Source: Bacillus sp. PAMC26568 (lineage in GTDB: Bacteria; Bacillota; Bacilli; Bacillales; Bacillaceae). Taken from it: a stretch of 64,000 bases of DNA. The stretch lies in assembly GCF_014235785.1 (NCBI RefSeq), contig NZ_CP060137.1, positions 3,038,001-3,102,000 of the forward strand, given 5' to 3'. Shown here in pieces: positions 43,907 to 51,707 of this stretch. Made by a program: the position numbers and the translations under genes. The stretch's first letter is position 1. Each line of letters opens with the position of its first letter. The notes below the pieces were generated by a model. That model saw only the letters and a program-made list of their open reading frames with translations. It did no database searches and was not told the origin of the DNA.

Positions 43907-45448
43907 TTGAAAAATCAAAGCTCTAAGCTTCCCAAGATTCCAGAGCCATACTGGAGAGATACCGTTCAGCTGCCAACTCATCAAAAACTTGCCAAGAATT
44001 TGAACGTGGATGTGGCGATTGTTGGAGGCGGAATAACCGGCATAACTGCTGCCTATTTGCTTTCAAAAGAAGGATTAAACGTAGCATTAGCTGATTCAGA
44101 TGTATTGTTAAATGGGACTACTGGTCATACAACTGCAAAAATAACGGTTCAGCATGACATCATATATGATGAACTCATTCAGCACTTTGGAGCAGAGCAG
44201 GCTAAGCATTACTATGAAGCGAACTTGAGCGGCCTTGAATTTATCAGGAAAACGGTCAACGAAAAAAACATTGAGTGTGACTTTACGACAGAAGATGCGA
44301 TCCTTTACGCTGTGTCTGATGAATCGATGAAAAAATTGATTAAAGAAAAAGAAGCATACGAAAAACTGGGCATTCCTTTTGAATTTACAGATAAGATTCC
44401 GCTTGATATCGAAATGCAAGGTGCACTCATCGTAAAAAATCAAGCTCAATTTCATCCGCTGAAATATTTACATACTCTGGTTCAGGAAATGTCTCAAGCT
44501 GGTGTTCAAATCTTTGAAAAAACAGTGATCATTGATATGAAAGGAACCGAGGATGAACCTAAGCTGATCACGAATGAAGGATTTGAAATCACCTGCCAGC
44601 ATGTCATCTCTGCATCACACTTTCCTTTTGTTGATGGATCTGCATTTTATTTTGCGAGAATGTATGCAGATCGTTCTTACGTAGTAAGTGCAAAAACTTC
44701 GAAGCCTTATCCTGGCGGTATGTTTTTAAGTGTCGACGAGCCTAAACGATCTCTTCGTTCAGCAACCGATAATGGGGAAACCGTTGTGATTATCGGCGGC
44801 GAAGGACATAAAACAGGACAAGTCAAAGATACTGCAAGGCTTTATGAAAACCTTGAGTCCTTTGGGGAAACTGTTTTCGGACTAAATGAAATCACACATA
44901 AGTGGTCAGCTCAGGATTTATTCACACTTGATAAAGTGCCATACATTGGAAACCTCACTTCAAACCATAAAAACATTTATACAGCAACAGGCTTTCATAA
45001 ATGGGGAATGACAAATGGAACATTTGCAGCCCTCATGCTGAGAGACCTGATTGTAAAAAAAGAATCACTGTACCTTGATCTCTTTACACCTTCACGCTTT
45101 CAATCAGATCCAAGTGTAAAAGAGTTTTTAAAACAAAATGCTGATGTTGCCAAGCACTTAATATCCGGGAAGATCAATCCTCCATCTAAAAGGCCCCAAG
45201 ACTTAAAAGCAAATGAAGGCAGTCCGGTTATGTTTCAAGGAAAACGGGCTGGGGCGTACAAAGATGAAAAAGGAGTCCTTCATCTTGTCGATACAACTTG
45301 TACTCATTTAGGCTGCGAGGTCGAATGGAATAACGGCGACAGAACATGGGACTGCCCTTGCCACGGATCCAGATTTTCATATAGCGGAGATGTGATTGAA
45401 GGACCTGCAGATAAACCGTTGAAGGTGCTGGATGCTGAATTACAATAG
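43907..45448 (+). CDS. FAD-dependent oxidoreductase with C-terminal Rieske [2Fe-2S] domain
   Basis: A 513-residue protein. Residues ~25-420 form a DAO-type FAD fold (dinucleotide motif VDVAIVGGGITGITAAYLL). The C-terminal ~95 residues are a Rieske domain with CTHLGCEV and CPCHGSRF providing two Cys and two His ligands. Such fusions are common in Bacillus. They probably transfer electrons from an amine or other substrate through FAD to the cluster; the substrate is unknown. The start is TTG at 43907 behind AAAGGAGGG. It is divergent from the ABC-F transcript. Confidence 0.9.
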   Translation: MKNQSSKLPKIPEPYWRDTVQLPTHQKLAKNLNVDVAIVGGGITGITAAYLLSKEGLNVALADSDVLLNGTTGHTTAKITVQHDIIYDELIQHFGAEQAKHYYEANLSGLEFIRKTVNEKNIECDFTTEDAILYAVSDESMKKLIKEKEAYEKLGIPFEFTDKIPLDIEMQGALIVKNQAQFHPLKYLHTLVQEMSQAGVQIFEKTVIIDMKGTEDEPKLITNEGFEITCQHVISASHFPFVDGSAFYFARMYADRSYVVSAKTSKPYPGGMFLSVDEPKRSLRSATDNGETVVIIGGEGHKTGQVKDTARLYENLESFGETVFGLNEITHKWSAQDLFTLDKVPYIGNLTSNHKNIYTATGFHKWGMTNGTFAALMLRDLIVKKESLYLDLFTPSRFQSDPSVKEFLKQNADVAKHLISGKINPPSKRPQDLKANEGSPVMFQGKRAGAYKDEKGVLHLVDTTCTHLGCEVEWNNGDRTWDCPCHGSRFSYSGDVIEGPADKPLKVLDAELQ

Positions 45449-45453
45449 GCATG

Positions 45454-45486
45454 AAAAAAGGACAAGAGGTTCCACTTGTCCTTTTG
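45454..45486. terminator. Bidirectional terminator between convergent genes
   Basis: AAAAGGACAAG / CTTGTCCTTTT stem with T-rich or A-rich flanks, between the FAD/Rieske and PhnA genes. Confidence 0.88.
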
Positions 45487-45543
45487 ATTATGTATAGGGG
45501 AATGGATCTTTTCAGCAAATGTATACCCTTATTAAATCCTTAT

Positions 45544-45885
45544 TTATACCTTTTTAACAAATTCGGATTTTAATTTCATAGCTCCAAAACCATCAATTTT
45601 GCAATCAATATCATGATCTCCATCAACTAAACGTATACTTTTTACTTTTGTACCTATTTTAATTACAGATGAAGTTCCTTTTACTTTAAGGTCTTTGATG
45701 ACTGTTACAGAATCGCCATCGTTTAAGACATTTCCATTTGCATCTTTGATGATTTTTTTATCTTCTTTCTCAGTTTCTGATTCTGCTCCCCATTCATGAG
45801 CACACTCCGGGCAAACAATAAGGCTTCCATCTTCGTACGTATATTCCGAATGACATTTTGGACAATTTGGTAATTCATTCATCAT
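45544..45885 (-). CDS. PhnA/YjdM-family zinc-ribbon protein
   Basis: A 113-residue protein. The N-terminal zinc ribbon has CPKC and CPEC (~8-29), then an acidic linker, then the PhnA domain ([40 protein letters not shown]). The family is often named alkylphosphonate utilisation protein, but no phosphonate genes are nearby, and the real role is unclear. GGAGG precedes two adjacent ATGs; the first is used. Confidence 0.88.
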   Translation of the reverse strand: MMNELPNCPKCHSEYTYEDGSLIVCPECAHEWGAESETEKEDKKIIKDANGNVLNDGDSVTVIKDLKVKGTSSVIKIGTKVKSIRLVDGDHDIDCKIDGFGAMKLKSEFVKKV

Positions 45886-45970
45886 TTCTTTCCTCCAATC
45901 GTTCTTGTCAAGTTATTCATATTATTTGCCGAACGGGCAATTTTCTCACCGCATACGTCTTCTTAAAGAT

Positions 45971-46194
45971 AGGCTGTTTTCGCATTAATTGTTGTTTTTG
46001 GATCATAAACTTTTTCCGTGGATTTCCGCTGCAGGCACTTGCTTTCCGCTGGGAGGGATGGGAGCATCCTCGGGTATGCCTGTGGGGTCTCCCATTCCCT
46101 TCTATTTCCCGCAGGAGTCAAGTGCCTTCCACTACAATCCACTAAATTTTTTTACCATTTTTTCTTAAAGCAACAAACTTTACGAAAAGAGCCT
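45971..46194. mobile_element. MITE-like element, copy 3, with a nested Bacillaceae palindromic repeat
   Basis: Ends AGGCTGTTTTCGCATTAATT and, inverted, AGGCTCTTTTCGTAAAGTTT match the termini of copies 1 and 2. The interior (46017-46144) is unrelated to theirs. It is bounded by GTGGATT/AATCCAC and contains GGCACTTGCTTTCCGC...GCAGGAGTCAAGTGCC, a repeat common in intergenic DNA of many Bacillus-group genomes. It lies upstream of the PhnA gene. Confidence 0.75.
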
Positions 46195-46235
46195 AAAGAA
46201 ATAACGATCCGGCAAGATTACACTTATTTAGACAC

Positions 46236-46265
46236 AAAAAAAGACCCCCGGCAAGGGAGTCCTTT
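46236..46265 (-). terminator. Terminator of the cold-shock gene
   Basis: GACTCCC pairs with GGGGGTC (one wobble) around TTGCC, followed by seven T residues on the minus strand. Confidence 0.85.
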
Positions 46266-46272
46266 CGTTCAA

Positions 46273-46470
46273 TTACTTTTGAACGTTAGCTGCTTGTGGT
46301 CCACGAGCGCCTTCAACGATTTCGAAAGTAACTGTTTGGCCTTCTTCTAAGCTTTTGAAGCCTTCGCCTTGAATAGCAGAGAAATGTACGAATACGTCTT
46401 CTTGACCTTCTGCTTCGATGAAACCGAAACCTTTTTCTGCGTTAAACCATTTAACTTTACCTTGTAACAT
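46273..46470 (-). CDS. csp: Cold-shock protein (CspB-like RNA chaperone)
   Basis: A 65-residue OB-fold protein with both RNA-binding motifs, KGFGFIE (RNP1) and VFVHFSAI (RNP2), almost colinear with B. subtilis CspB. It binds single-stranded RNA and aids translation in the cold or at growth transitions. AGGAGG lies 9 bases before the ATG. The gene has a long (~108-base) leader, common for csp mRNAs whose structure is temperature sensitive. Confidence 0.95.
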   Translation of the reverse strand: MLQGKVKWFNAEKGFGFIEAEGQEDVFVHFSAIQGEGFKSLEEGQTVTFEIVEGARGPQAANVQK

Positions 46471-46585
46471 GTGTGTATCCTCCTAGTGCGTAATCCGCAC
46501 AATTGTATTACTATCCCTGCTCTACATAATATTCTTCAAGACGAGTGCCTTTTTAATCATATTACGAACAAAAATAATTACTCTT

Positions 46586-46614
46586 AGTATACCAAATTCA
46601 AGGTTGTCCCGCAA
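46586..46614 (-). promoter_or_regulatory. Promoter of the cold-shock gene
   Basis: TTGCGG and TATACT are separated by 17 bases. Transcription would start near 46579, giving a leader of ~108 bases. Confidence 0.7.
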
Positions 46615-46799
46615 CCGTTTCTCATATTTTTTTAGGCTTCATGCTGCCTTTTCAAATTCTTAGAAATGTGTCGCTTTTCTTACAATTTCTGATTCTGCTG
46701 TCCATTTACTCTCTAAACATATTAAGATGGAGATTCATGCATTATTTGTGGGTTCCTATTGAAATCAGTCTGTCGACATTTTTTCATTTAGCTGATAAT

Positions 46800-46925
46800 G
46801 GCCGGATCAATTGGGCATTTGGCCGGAATTTCCTCGAATTTGGCCGAATTCATTCAGATATTGGCCGAATTATTTGGACTTTTGGCCGAATTCATCAAGA
46901 TATTGGCCGGAATACCTTTTCTTTC
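46800..46925. repeat. 21-bp tandem array 2 (GGCCGAATT unit)
   Basis: GGCC begins at 46800, 46821, 46842, 46863, 46884 and 46905, an exact 21-base period over six units. The unit is roughly TTGGCCGAATTCATCAAGAT. In one frame it gives a seven-residue pattern (FGRIHxD, IGRI), but no ribosome-binding site supports translation. Confidence 0.8.
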
Positions 46926-46972
46926 TGAGATTTACAATAACCCCTCGCTTTTATAAAACTATCTTTTGAAGA

Positions 46973-47779
46973 TTGCAGGTGTGGACTATCTTATACTATC
47001 GGACACTGAGAAATCATGAAAAAAAGCCATGGGTGACGTTTATCCACGGTGCAGGCGGAAGTTCTGCAATATGGTACAAACAAATTAGAGAGTTTAAAAG
47101 CCAGTTTAATATTTTGCTTATTGATCTTCGCGGGCATGGCAAATCACAAAAAGGCATGTGGAATAAGGGTGACGGCTTTGAAGAAATTGCCCAGGAAGTC
47201 ATTGATGTATATACTCATTTGAAAATAAGTTCTTCTCACTTTGTCGGCATCTCGCTTGGTACAATCGTCATCCAGTCTATTGCAAGACTGCAGCCATCCC
47301 TGCTTTCGTCAATGCTGTTAGGCGGAGCCATAACGAAGCTGAATGCCTTCACCCGGTTTTTACTGATCCTCGGAAATATCGGGAAACGGATTTTGCCATA
47401 TATATGGCTGTATTCTTTCTTTGCATGGATTATCATGCCATATTCACATCATAAAGAAGCCCGCTCTATGTTTATTTCCCAGGCGAAGAAAATGTGTCAA
47501 AAGGAGTTTATACAATGGTTCTCCTTAACACGTTACGTGAGTCCTTATTTAATTGAGCTGCAGAAGGATTTCCACGGGATTGCGACACTCTTTATAATGG
47601 GTGATGAAGACCACTTGTTTTTGACTGCAGTTAAAGAAATTGAAGCTTCACATAAAGAAGTCAAAGCCATTTACATAAAAAGTTCAGGCCACGTCTGCAA
47701 TATCGATCAGCCTGAACAATTTAATACAGCAGCGATTCAGTTTATAAAAGAAAAAAACTCATTAAAGCTTGTTATCTAA
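46973..47779 (+). CDS. Alpha/beta-fold hydrolase
   Basis: A ~268-residue hydrolase. It has the oxyanion-hole HGAGGS, LLIDLRGHGKS, nucleophile elbow GISLGT (Ser near residue 94), acidic residue in MGDEDHLF and catalytic His in SGHVCNIDQPEQF. The triad is complete. The substrate is unknown; the fold is shared by esterases and C-C hydrolases. The start is uncertain: TTG at 46973 or GTG at 46979, neither with a strong ribosome-binding site. The 21-bp array ends ~50 bases upstream. Confidence 0.85.
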   Translation: MQVWTILYYRTLRNHEKKPWVTFIHGAGGSSAIWYKQIREFKSQFNILLIDLRGHGKSQKGMWNKGDGFEEIAQEVIDVYTHLKISSSHFVGISLGTIVIQSIARLQPSLLSSMLLGGAITKLNAFTRFLLILGNIGKRILPYIWLYSFFAWIIMPYSHHKEARSMFISQAKKMCQKEFIQWFSLTRYVSPYLIELQKDFHGIATLFIMGDEDHLFLTAVKEIEASHKEVKAIYIKSSGHVCNIDQPEQFNTAAIQFIKEKNSLKLVI

Positions 47780-47822
47780 AAAAACGCTTGGACTATAATT
47801 ATAGACCAAGCGTTTTTTATTA
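47778..47822 (+). terminator. Terminator of the hydrolase gene
   Basis: AACGCTTGG..CTATAATTATAG..CCAAGCGTT with one-base interruptions, then TTTTTT. The next 140 bases to the murQ paralogue show only an unassigned open frame. Confidence 0.92.
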
Positions 47823-47966
47823 GCATTTTTTACCAGCAAGTATAGAGATTCTGCGGCATCCTTAGAATGACCGATTGCTCCGTCATGGACTGGAAGTTTA
47901 TTATTATAATCAGCTGCGGGCAATATGAAATTTGGAAGCTGCAATGTTTTGCCCCGCGTATTTCCC

Positions 47967-48875
47967 TTACCTATTATCTTTACCGAAAAAACGCTGGATC
48001 GCCAGTTTCAATTTCCCTTCTGCCTGTTCAATATAAGCTGCAGCTTGTTCTTGTGAAGATTGAGTAACAGTCATAAAAATGGCTTCTTTTAAATTGTATT
48101 GTGTTTGATTCATGGCAGTTTCAGCTGATTCAGCTTCCATGCCAGTCAAATCCATTAAAATCGTTTCAGCCCGTTTTTTCAGCTTTAGATTAATGAGCTT
48201 CATATCGACCATTTCATTTTGATAAACTTTTCCGAGCTGGATCATGACTGCAGTTGATATCATATTAAGCGCCATTTTCTGGGCTGTGCCTGCCTTCAGT
48301 CTTGTGGAACCTCTAATGACTTCAGGACCTGTTGTCAATTCAATTGCCACATCACTTATTTCGGAAACGGTTGTATTCGTATTGTTGCTGATCGAAATAG
48401 TGCAAGACCCTGTCTCTTTTGCATAAGACAGTCCGCTTATCACAAACGGTGTAGAACCGCTGGCCGTAAGACCGATCACGCAATCAGAAGCATTTAACTG
48501 ATAGGATTGTAATTCATTTCGAATAACGCTTACATCATCTTCCGTCTCTTCAAGAGGCTGCCACATCGCTTCATTTCCGCCTGATACAATGGCAGTCCAT
48601 TTCCCGGTTTCTACTGAAAAGGTCGGACCAAGTTCCACAGCATCAAGCATGCCTACTCTGCCGCTGGTTCCCGCTCCGATGACAAAGACTCTGCCGCCAT
48701 CGTTCCATCGTTTCACGATTGCATCAACAGCTTTGGAAATTTGCGGGAGTGATTCATTTACTGCTGTCAAAATCGCTGAATCTTCTTTATGCATCATTTC
48801 CACAATCTGAAAGGAATCCATTTCATCAATACGCGCCGTTCTCTCATTTCTCTCTTCAGTTGGTTTACGCACCAT
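47967..48875 (-). CDS. Second MurQ-type N-acetylmuramic acid 6-phosphate etherase, in the nag operon
   Basis: A 302-residue SIS-domain protein clearly paralogous to MurQ at 29.0-29.9 kb ([42 protein letters not shown]). Both catalytic-type Glu residues are kept (Glu81 and Glu112), but the usual ECPPT is ELGPT. It is the last gene of nagA-nagB-nagR; its ATG overlaps the nagR stop (TAATG). It may give MurNAc-6-P processing under NagR control or act on a related sugar phosphate. Confidence 0.85.
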   Translation of the reverse strand: MVRKPTEERNERTARIDEMDSFQIVEMMHKEDSAILTAVNESLPQISKAVDAIVKRWNDGGRVFVIGAGTSGRVGMLDAVELGPTFSVETGKWTAIVSGGNEAMWQPLEETEDDVSVIRNELQSYQLNASDCVIGLTASGSTPFVISGLSYAKETGSCTISISNNTNTTVSEISDVAIELTTGPEVIRGSTRLKAGTAQKMALNMISTAVMIQLGKVYQNEMVDMKLINLKLKKRAETILMDLTGMEAESAETAMNQTQYNLKEAIFMTVTQSSQEQAAAYIEQAEGKLKLAIQRFFGKDNR

Positions 48876-49600
48876 TATAAACGCTCCATATCAATCGTGA
48901 ATTTATAGCGATCTGCGCGATAGACGGACCTGACGACCTCAAACGGTTTGTTCGTATCGAGCGTTGTCCGCCGTTCAATCAGCAGGACTGGTGCACCTTC
49001 AGCTACCTGGAGCATCTCAGCCTCCGTTTTTCTGGCAAAGGAGGCTTCGAGCACTTGTCTTCCATGCTGTATTTTTAAGCCAAGCTTGTTCTCAACATAA
49101 TCATAGATAGAATTCACAGCTATGTCTTTCGTAAGACCCTGTGCAAGCTCTTTAGAAATATATAGCATTTCATACGCCATTGGGAGCTGATCGGCTAGCC
49201 TTACCCGTTTCAGTTCGAAAAGAGGAGCACCTGCTTCAACCTCAAGCTTCGCAGCAAGATCAATACTTGCTTTCACCTCTGTAAAACTGATGACGCGTGT
49301 GCTCGGTTCAAGTCCTCTTGACCGCATATCTTCAGAAAAGCTTGTTAAGCCTTGCAGAGGCTGCTCAATTTTTTGATGAGCAACGAAGGTTCCTTTCCCG
49401 CGCTGCCTGTATAAATAGCCGTCATTCACCAGATTCGAAAGAGCTTGTCTCACCGTCATCCTGCTTATTCCATACTTTTCAGCGTATTCTCTTTCTGAAG
49501 GAATCATCTCACCAGGCTTTAATTCTTGTTGTTGAATGGCTTCTTTTATTCCCTCTTCAAGCTGATAATAAATTGGGAGCGGAGAATTCTTTTGAATCAT
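48875..49600 (-). CDS. nagR: GntR/HutC-family regulator NagR (YvoA-like)
   Basis: A 241-residue repressor with an N-terminal winged helix (~8-75; SEREYAEKYGISRMTVRQALSNLVNDG) and a C-terminal UTRA effector domain (~90-235). YvoA/NagR binds GlcN-6-P or GlcNAc-6-P and represses nag genes at dre sites. Matching operators are found before nagA and nagP here. It overlaps nagB by 4 bases. Confidence 0.92.
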   Translation of the reverse strand: MIQKNSPLPIYYQLEEGIKEAIQQQELKPGEMIPSEREYAEKYGISRMTVRQALSNLVNDGYLYRQRGKGTFVAHQKIEQPLQGLTSFSEDMRSRGLEPSTRVISFTEVKASIDLAAKLEVEAGAPLFELKRVRLADQLPMAYEMLYISKELAQGLTKDIAVNSIYDYVENKLGLKIQHGRQVLEASFARKTEAEMLQVAEGAPVLLIERRTTLDTNKPFEVVRSVYRADRYKFTIDMERL

Positions 49601-50352
49601 TTGGCAAACATCTTCCTTTCATCATGATGCAATTTAGACAAGGCTTCTTGATCTGCAATGATGATTGTATCCGGATGATTTCTTAAAATTGTCGCCGGAA
49701 TAGAGTTAGTAACATCTGAATGAAACAGATCATATAAAATGGCTGATTTTTGCAATCCTGAAGCGAGAAGCAGCACTTTTTTGCTTTTCATAATGGAAGC
49801 GATCCCCATTGTTACTGCATGCGTCGGAACTTCTTCAATGGAATCAAAGTAGCGTGCGTTTGCCTGACGGGTTGACTGTTCCAAAGCAACCAGATGGGTT
49901 TTTGATTCAAAAGAACTTCCCGGTTCGTTAAATCCGATATGCCCATTTTGGCCGATGCCTAGAAGCTGAAGATCAATTCCGCCTAATCCCTCAATTTTCT
50001 GATCATAATTCTCGCATTCCGCTTTCATATCATGTGCTTCCCCATTTGGAAGAAAGGTTTGAGAAGAAGGAATATTGACCTCATCAAAAAAGTGTTTCTT
50101 CATATAAGCATGATAGCTGTTTTCATCTTGTTTTGATAAGCCGGCATATTCATCAAGATTGAATGTTTTAATATTACGGTAGCTTGTATTGTTTTGCTTA
50201 TGATCCAGAATCAGCTGCTGATATGTTCCCAGCACAGTGCCGCCAGTTGCCAAACCAAGCACAGAATCAGTTTTTGCCTTGATCTGATCTAATATAACCT
50301 CAGCTGCAAGCATACTCATTTCATGATAATCTTTTGCTTCTATTAGTTTCAT
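49597..50352 (-). CDS. nagB: Glucosamine-6-phosphate deaminase NagB
   Basis: A 251-residue enzyme converting GlcN-6-P to fructose-6-P and ammonia. It shows LGLATGGTVLGTYQQLI, FNLDEYAGLSKQDENSYHAYM, and the catalytic GIGQNGHIGFNEPGSSF with conserved Asp, His and Glu. Length is normal for the short Bacillus NagB. Its start overlaps the nagA stop by 4 bases. Confidence 0.95.
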   Translation of the reverse strand: MKLIEAKDYHEMSMLAAEVILDQIKAKTDSVLGLATGGTVLGTYQQLILDHKQNNTSYRNIKTFNLDEYAGLSKQDENSYHAYMKKHFFDEVNIPSSQTFLPNGEAHDMKAECENYDQKIEGLGGIDLQLLGIGQNGHIGFNEPGSSFESKTHLVALEQSTRQANARYFDSIEEVPTHAVTMGIASIMKSKKVLLLASGLQKSAILYDLFHSDVTNSIPATILRNHPDTIIIADQEALSKLHHDERKMFAK

Positions 50353-51533
50353 TGTTCAACACTTCCTGTAAAAGAGATTTTGCCTCTGCAAAACGTCATC
50401 AGCACTTCACTATTTTCATCAAGGACGACGATGTCAGCATCTTTTCCGATTGATAAACTTCCTTTACGGTCATAAACGCCAATTTGTTTAGCAGGATTAA
50501 CAGATGACATCTTCACAATCTCTTCTAGTGAACATCCTGTATAATTCATCATGTTCACTGCAGCATCTCTGAATGTCAAAATACTTCCTGCAAGAGTTCC
50601 ATCAGCAAGCGTTGCCCGGGAAGCATCAACTGTAACTTCTTGCCCGCCAAGGTCATATTTGCCTGCTCCAAGACCTTTAGCTCTCATGGCATCTGTAATT
50701 AATATCGTTCCCGCACTGCCCTTTACTTTATAAGCAAATTTCACCATTTCAGGGGCAATGTGAATACCATCCACAATCATTTCTGTTTTCACTTCATCGA
50801 TCATAAGCACAGTACCCGCTACACCTGGTTCCCTGTGGTGAATGCCTCTCATTCCATTAAAAAGATGTGTGGCGTGGTTTACGCCGCTTTCAACAGCCTT
50901 TTCAACTTCTGAATAGACGGCATCACTATGGCCAATTGAGGCTGTTATGCCCGCAGATGTTAAATGCCGGGCCAGTTCGTATCCATTCCTGCATTCTGGT
51001 GCAAGTGTGACCAGCTTAATATGATCTTTTGCATCTTTCAGCCATTTATTAAAAATTTCGATTGACGGTTCAATGATATTGCCTGGAGCCTGGGCACCTG
51101 CCCGTTTTGGATTCAAAAAAGGTCCTTCTAAATGAATACCAAGCACTTCTGCTCCTTCATTATTTTCACGTGCAATATAATCAGCAGCATTCTTCAGCGC
51201 GTCTTTAATCTGGTCTTGACCAGCTGTCATCGTTGTTGCGAGATAACTCGTAGTCCCTTCTTTCGGAAGAGCTCTGCTCATCGTTAAAATCGCTTCTTTC
51301 GTCGCATCCATCACATCTGCACCTGCTGCACCGTGGATATGAATGTCAATAAAACCCGGCAGAATGGAAGCACTGCCTCTGAGATTAAACACCTTATCAT
51401 CAGCTGCAGGTTCCGGCATTTCCGCTAAGTCACCAATTCCAGTAATTTTATTGTTTTCAATGATGATAAAACCGTTTTGAAAAACGACTTCACCCGTATA
51501 TAATTTTGCGTTTATTAAATAGGTTTTCGGCAT
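50349..51533 (-). CDS. nagA: N-acetylglucosamine-6-phosphate deacetylase NagA
   Basis: A 394-residue metal-dependent amidohydrolase removing acetate from GlcNAc-6-P. Metal and catalytic motifs are PGFIDIHIHGAAG, HLEGPFLNP, GHSDA, HLFNGMRGIHHREPG and LITDAM. ATG at 51533 was selected because AAGGAG lies 8 bases upstream. It heads the nagA-nagB-nagR-murQ2 operon and takes the GlcNAc-6-P produced by MurQ and by NagP. Confidence 0.95.
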   Translation of the reverse strand: MPKTYLINAKLYTGEVVFQNGFIIIENNKITGIGDLAEMPEPAADDKVFNLRGSASILPGFIDIHIHGAAGADVMDATKEAILTMSRALPKEGTTSYLATTMTAGQDQIKDALKNAADYIARENNEGAEVLGIHLEGPFLNPKRAGAQAPGNIIEPSIEIFNKWLKDAKDHIKLVTLAPECRNGYELARHLTSAGITASIGHSDAVYSEVEKAVESGVNHATHLFNGMRGIHHREPGVAGTVLMIDEVKTEMIVDGIHIAPEMVKFAYKVKGSAGTILITDAMRAKGLGAGKYDLGGQEVTVDASRATLADGTLAGSILTFRDAAVNMMNYTGCSLEEIVKMSSVNPAKQIGVYDRKGSLSIGKDADIVVLDENSEVLMTFCRGKISFTGSVEQ

Positions 51534-51565
51534 GGTTACAGCTCCTTGCATCTATTCTCACCCTT

Positions 51566-51594
51566 ACTATAACACCCATTCAGCTAGTTGTCTA
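51566..51594 (-). promoter_or_regulatory. Promoter of the nagA operon
   Basis: TAGACA and TATAGT are separated by 17 bases; the -35 lies within the NagR-type operator. Confidence 0.65.
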
Positions 51595-51601
51595 TACCAG
51601 T
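51586..51601 (-). promoter_or_regulatory. NagR (dre-type) operator before nagA
   Basis: ACTGGTATAGACAACT on the minus strand matches the YvoA/NagR dre pattern. A near-identical site precedes nagP. Confidence 0.75.
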
Positions 51602-51707
51602 ATAGGTGAAGGAAAAATTCCCTCCTTTGATGATATGCTAATTTGCATCAAAGAAGGGAATTCTAGTTTATTGATTAATAAAATTTAGTTTTTCAATCAA
51701 ACCCAAT

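Noticed and set aside
46800..46925. CRISPR array
   Set aside because: The 21-bp period has no constant repeat with unique spacers, and no cas genes are present.
46641..46928. 95-residue heptad-repeat protein over the 21-bp array
   Set aside because: No ribosome-binding site, the start lies in the csp promoter region, and the repeat has diverged like non-coding DNA.
47762..47944. 60-residue minus-strand ORF between the hydrolase and murQ paralogue
   Set aside because: It crosses a strong terminator, has no ribosome-binding site, and matches no family I recognise.
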